Shown one piece after another: positions 61,190-64,000 of a stretch of DNA of 64,000 nt. A model generated the notes under the pieces. The model ran no database searches and had not been told where the DNA came from. It saw only the letters and a list, made by a program, of their open reading frames with translations. A program made the translations under genes and the position numbers. This stretch comes from JANNYA01 sp031409855 (GTDB lineage: Bacteria > Pseudomonadota > Gammaproteobacteria > Xanthomonadales > SZUA-5), in the NCBI GenBank assembly GCA_031409855.1, contig JANNYA010000066.1, forward strand, positions 1 to 64,000, in the 5' to 3' direction. Position 1 is the stretch's first letter. Every line of letters starts with the position of its first letter.

Positions 61190-61777
61190 ATGGCTAAAAC
61201 TCGCATCGTCAAGAAATATCCGAACCGGCGTTTGTACGACACCGTGATTTCCAGTTACGTCACCGTCGAAGACATACGCCAACTAGTCACGGACGGCGAA
61301 GAATTTGAGGTGCAAGATGCCAAGACGGGTGCGGATTTAACCCGACAAGTGCTTTTGCAAATCATTTCTGAGTGTGAGGAAAAAGGCCAGCCGATGCTGT
61401 CCACGCGCTTGTTGTCGCAGTTGATTCGCTTTTATGGCGATCAGCTGCAAGGTTTTATGGCCAGCTATTTAGAGCGCAGCCTGCAAACGTTTTTGGATCA
61501 ACAGCAGCAGTTCCGCTCGCAATTGAATACCGTGCTTGGGCAATCGCCATTGAGTGTTTTTCAAACGATGACGGAACGCAATTTGGAGCTATTCAAACAA
61601 TTTCAATCCGGCGTGATTGGTGCGGCGATCCCACCAGGATTTGGCGTGCCCAGCGCAACACCAGGTGCCACGCCAAATCGGCCTACGCAAGCACCTGGCT
61701 CAAGCGCACCCAATAGTTCCGGCCCGCAAGGCTCCGCTGCCCGCCCAATCCCAATCCCCAGCGTGCGCAAACTGTGA
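61190..61777 (+). CDS. phaR: Polyhydroxyalkanoate synthesis repressor PhaR
   Basis: 195 aa. The N-terminal DNA- and PHB-binding domain has RIVKKYPNRRLYDT, SSYVTVEDIRQLV and DLTRQVLLQII, followed by FYGDQLQGFMASYLERSLQ and a Gln-rich helix. It represses phasin genes until PHA granules titrate it, implying that the organism stores polyhydroxyalkanoate. The C-terminal 40 residues are Pro/Ala/Ser-rich. Its stop overlaps the ruvA GTG. Confidence 0.93.
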   Translation: MAKTRIVKKYPNRRLYDTVISSYVTVEDIRQLVTDGEEFEVQDAKTGADLTRQVLLQIISECEEKGQPMLSTRLLSQLIRFYGDQLQGFMASYLERSLQTFLDQQQQFRSQLNTVLGQSPLSVFQTMTERNLELFKQFQSGVIGAAIPPGFGVPSATPGATPNRPTQAPGSSAPNSSGPQGSAARPIPIPSVRKL

Positions 61778-62373
61778 TCGGGCGTTTACGCGGTATTTTG
61801 CTGCAAAAGCAGCCGCCGCATTTGTTGGTGGATGTGCAGGGCGTCGCCTATGAAGTCGATGCGCCAATGTCGACATTTTATGATTTGCCCGAAGTCGGCA
61901 AAGAAATCGTACTGCACACGCACCTTTCCATCAAAGAAGACGCGCATTCGCTCTATGGTTTTGGCACCGAATCTGACCGCGCGCTATTTCGCACGCTACT
62001 CAAGATTACCGGCGTCGGCGCGAAATTGGCGCTGGCCGTGCTTTCCGGTGCCAGCGTAGCGGAATTTACCCGGCTTATACAAACTGCCGACGTGGTTTCC
62101 TTGACGCGTATTCCCGGGGTGGGGAAAAAAACGGCAGAACGCATGATCGTCGAGCTGAAAGACAAACTTGGCAGCTTTAGCGGCGCTGGCCTCATCGCCT
62201 CGCGCGCGGCTGGGCCTGTCGCTAGCGATCCATTGACAGAAGCCACCGTCGCGCTAGGGGCGCTCGGCTATAAGCCCATCGAAGTACAGGCACTATTGAA
62301 GAAAGTCGACGCCACCGGTTTGAGCGCCGAAGAATTGATTCGCCGCGCGCTGCAGGCGGCTTTGCGACATTGA
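61774..62373 (+). CDS. ruvA: Holliday junction branch migration protein RuvA
   Basis: 199 aa from GTG 61774, overlapping phaR by 4 nt. It has the OB-fold start GRLRGILLQKQPPHLLVDVQ, two helix-hairpin-helix motifs (KITGVGAKLALAVLSG and RIPGVGKKTAERMIVELKDK) and the C-terminal RuvB-binding domain. Neither ruvB nor ruvC is adjacent, unlike the usual ruvCAB order. Confidence 0.95.
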   Translation: MIGRLRGILLQKQPPHLLVDVQGVAYEVDAPMSTFYDLPEVGKEIVLHTHLSIKEDAHSLYGFGTESDRALFRTLLKITGVGAKLALAVLSGASVAEFTRLIQTADVVSLTRIPGVGKKTAERMIVELKDKLGSFSGAGLIASRAAGPVASDPLTEATVALGALGYKPIEVQALLKKVDATGLSAEELIRRALQAALRH

Positions 62374-62464
62374 ATTGGGTTTTCCGCCGCCGCGCGCACT
62401 TTGTCTCATGTTTTGCGACACCGAAGCTCCAGCCTAGCGGCACATCCCCAAACGGCATCGAATC

Positions 62465-62743
62465 ATGCAAACGTCAGCGGCTCAATCTTCAAATACGCAA
62501 ACTTCCGCCATATTTCGCACCTGGCTCGCCTTCGGGCTTGCCGCGAACTTGGTCGCGTCAAACTTGGCTGCATCAAACTCCGAGCCCACTTTGTTTGGCC
62601 CTGCGTGGCTTTGGTTGATTGCCATACCCTTAGCCGCTTATTCGTTGACGAATTTGCCGACTGTGCTGCGAACCATCAAGCGAAACGCCGAGCGCGCCTG
62701 GCGTTTACGTGCGCGGCCACAGGCGATTCGCGTGCGGCGTTAG
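62465..62743 (+). CDS. Small membrane protein of unknown function
   Basis: 92 aa. Two hydrophobic segments (about 20-35 and 44-63, containing LFGPAWLWLIAIPLAAYSLT) followed by a basic tail (KRNAERAWRLRARPQAIRVRR) fit a two-pass inner-membrane protein. No recognised family. It is convergent with hslV and overlaps it by 4 nt. Confidence 0.55.
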   Translation: MQTSAAQSSNTQTSAIFRTWLAFGLAANLVASNLAASNSEPTLFGPAWLWLIAIPLAAYSLTNLPTVLRTIKRNAERAWRLRARPQAIRVRR

Positions 62744-63276
62744 GTTAGCTCCTCAATCATGTGCGTATGATTCGTATAAATGCAGATATCTCCAGCGATC
62801 TTCAGTGATTTCGCGACAATTTCGCGCGGCGGCAATTCTGTGCTTTCCAACAGCGCCTTCGCTGCAGCTAAGGCGTAATTACCACCCGAACCAATGGCGA
62901 TCAGGCCCATTTCGGGCTCAAGCACGTCGCCATTACCGGTAATAATCAAACTCGCTTCACGATCTGCGACTGCCAACATCGCCTCTAGGCGCGCCAAACG
63001 ACGTTCAGTGCGCCAGTCTTTCGCCAACTCGACGGCAGCACGCACCAAGTGCCCGGAGTGCTTTTCCAACTTACTTTCAAACAACTCAAACAGCGTAAAT
63101 GCGTCCGCCGTGGCACCGGCAAAACCGGCCAACACTTCACCTTTCCACAAGCGCCGAATCTTTTTCGCATTTCCTTTAACAATAGTGTGGCCTAGCGTGA
63201 CTTGGCCGTCGCCACCGATCACGACGTTGCGGCCACGACGCACTGAGACGATGGTGGTTCCGTGGTATTGCTCCAT
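62740..63276 (-). CDS. hslV: ATP-dependent protease peptidase subunit HslV
   Basis: 178 aa. MEQYHG is a short propeptide and TTIVSVRRG gives the catalytic N-terminal threonine after processing. VVIGGDGQVTLGHTIVKGNA, LAGFAGATADAFTLFELFE and AIGSGGNYALAAAKALLE follow. It forms the two-ring proteolytic core that works with the HslU ATPase. hslU is not the next gene on this strand; the downstream side is occupied by the convergent small membrane protein. Confidence 0.95.
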   Translation of the reverse strand: MEQYHGTTIVSVRRGRNVVIGGDGQVTLGHTIVKGNAKKIRRLWKGEVLAGFAGATADAFTLFELFESKLEKHSGHLVRAAVELAKDWRTERRLARLEAMLAVADREASLIITGNGDVLEPEMGLIAIGSGGNYALAAAKALLESTELPPREIVAKSLKIAGDICIYTNHTHMIEELT

Positions 63277-63539
63277 TGCAAACTCCTGATAAAGCCCGTT
63301 GACTGCCCTTTAGTTGCGGGCAGTAACGATCAGTTTCAAGCGCTGTCGCTGCGATTCAAATTTGCCAGACTCCGGCGCTATCGCTTGAATTGCTGAATTC
63401 GCTGCTGGATTAACGCGCTAACGGGCCGTTGAAATTCACTCAGCTATTTTCTCGACAGCGCCAAGTCGATTAAAAAATTAACGATTTTCAGGTTTATTTA
63501 ACTTAAATCCGCTTTTTTGCATTGTTTCCCGTGTTTTCC

Positions 63540-64000
63540 TCACGCTGGACGCAACTCTCCTGCCTGCGCCTCAATTCGCCAGCCAAACAGCCCCATCATC
63601 CGCACCAAATTGTAGCTCGCGGCCGACAGCACAAACGCCATTTCCGTGCGCGCCATGCCAAAGAATTTGCTCTTGCGCTGATTGCCCGTGCACTTCATCC
63701 AACCAAATATTTCCTCGACCCGCTTGCGCAACTTTTGACTCGTGCAGAAGCCTTTGCTTCTTGCCGTGTTTGCATGAATTGCGCTCTTGCGGCCCTTGTT
63801 GTTTTGCGCCGCGTGCGAACGAATGTTCATCGCTTTCAAATTCGCAACATGCGCCTGCATGTCATAGCCTTTATCCGCGCCTAGCGTCGCGCCTTTCTTG
63901 TGAATGCTGCGCGTTGCCATCGTTTCTGCTGCTTCGCATTCGGCTGTTCCAGTGGCCTGCGTCAACATCCGCAGCCGCTAAGCCATCGGCAATTTTCTTC
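63540..64000 (-). pseudogene. IS5/IS1182-like transposase, 3' part, running off the window
   Basis: Frame 63540-63968 encodes the DDE-transposase C-terminus: MLTQATGTAE, GADKGYDMQAHV, RSKGFCTSQKLRKRVEEIFG, GNQRKSKFFG and AFVLSAASYNLVRMM. Upstream in the same frame the reading meets a TAG at 63978-63980 and then a plausible continuation (KLPMA), so a nonsense change in a decaying copy, or a sequencing error, is likely. The rest lies beyond position 64000. Element ends not identified; the 263 bp between hslV and this fragment hold only promoter-like AT-rich sequence. Confidence 0.7.

Noticed and set aside
1..64000. CRISPR array
   Set aside because: No regularly spaced 25-40-bp direct repeats were seen; the only tandem repeats are the 177-bp pair and the 9-bp array.

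Overview
The window is a stretch of gammaproteobacterial chromosome. Supporting signs are the petABC–sspB, tatABC and orn–ratA–rnfH gene orders, a PVWY (not PEWY) Qo motif in cytochrome b, and many TonB-dependent receptors of the kind found in Xanthomonadales-like aquatic or soil bacteria. I cannot name the genus. Coding density is high, both strands are used, and no plasmid or phage backbone is visible.

Layout. 1–2.2 kb: permease and ATPase of a NitT/TauT-type ABC importer. 2.2–7.0 kb: an accessory island with a REP-like hairpin, a decayed IS66 element, the tail of a Y1-type transposase, a 177-bp tandem repeat, and three co-oriented genes (trypsin-like/SEC-C protein, HEPN-like protein, Shedu/DUF4263 nuclease) that look like an anti-phage or stress cassette. 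7.1–14.1 kb: a four-gene operon with 4-nt ATGA overlaps (periplasmic YfiR-like protein, hybrid histidine kinase, REC-GGDEF diguanylate cyclase, TonB-dependent receptor) and a divergent OmpR-type regulator. 14.3–24.5 kb: dicarboxylate symporter, DegS-like protease, cytochrome bc1 genes, sspB, an ArnT-like glycosyltransferase, rpoZ, the Tat translocase and a GNAT acetyltransferase. 24.6–29.8 kb: two-component system, M23 peptidase, anmK and a DUF3224 protein.

30.0–46.4 kb is the most unusual part. Three large paralogous TonB-dependent receptors are interleaved with two TPR-sulfotransferases, two related 2OG-Fe(II) oxygenases, a methyltransferase and an AspH-like beta-hydroxylase. The arrangement suggests a duplicated module that covalently modifies the receptors, their cargo or a partner. 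This is inference; no precursor peptide gene was found. Receptors 1 and 2 share an almost identical upstream palindrome.

46.4–63.3 kb is mostly housekeeping: orn, ratA, rnfH, glmM, an OmpA-like protein, a GAF-GGDEF cyclase, gyrA (valine at quinolone position 83), a Do-like protease translationally linked to a pseudo-protease, tRNA-Lys, thrA, a YkgJ protein, phaR, ruvA and hslV. The right edge carries a decayed IS5/IS1182-like transposase.
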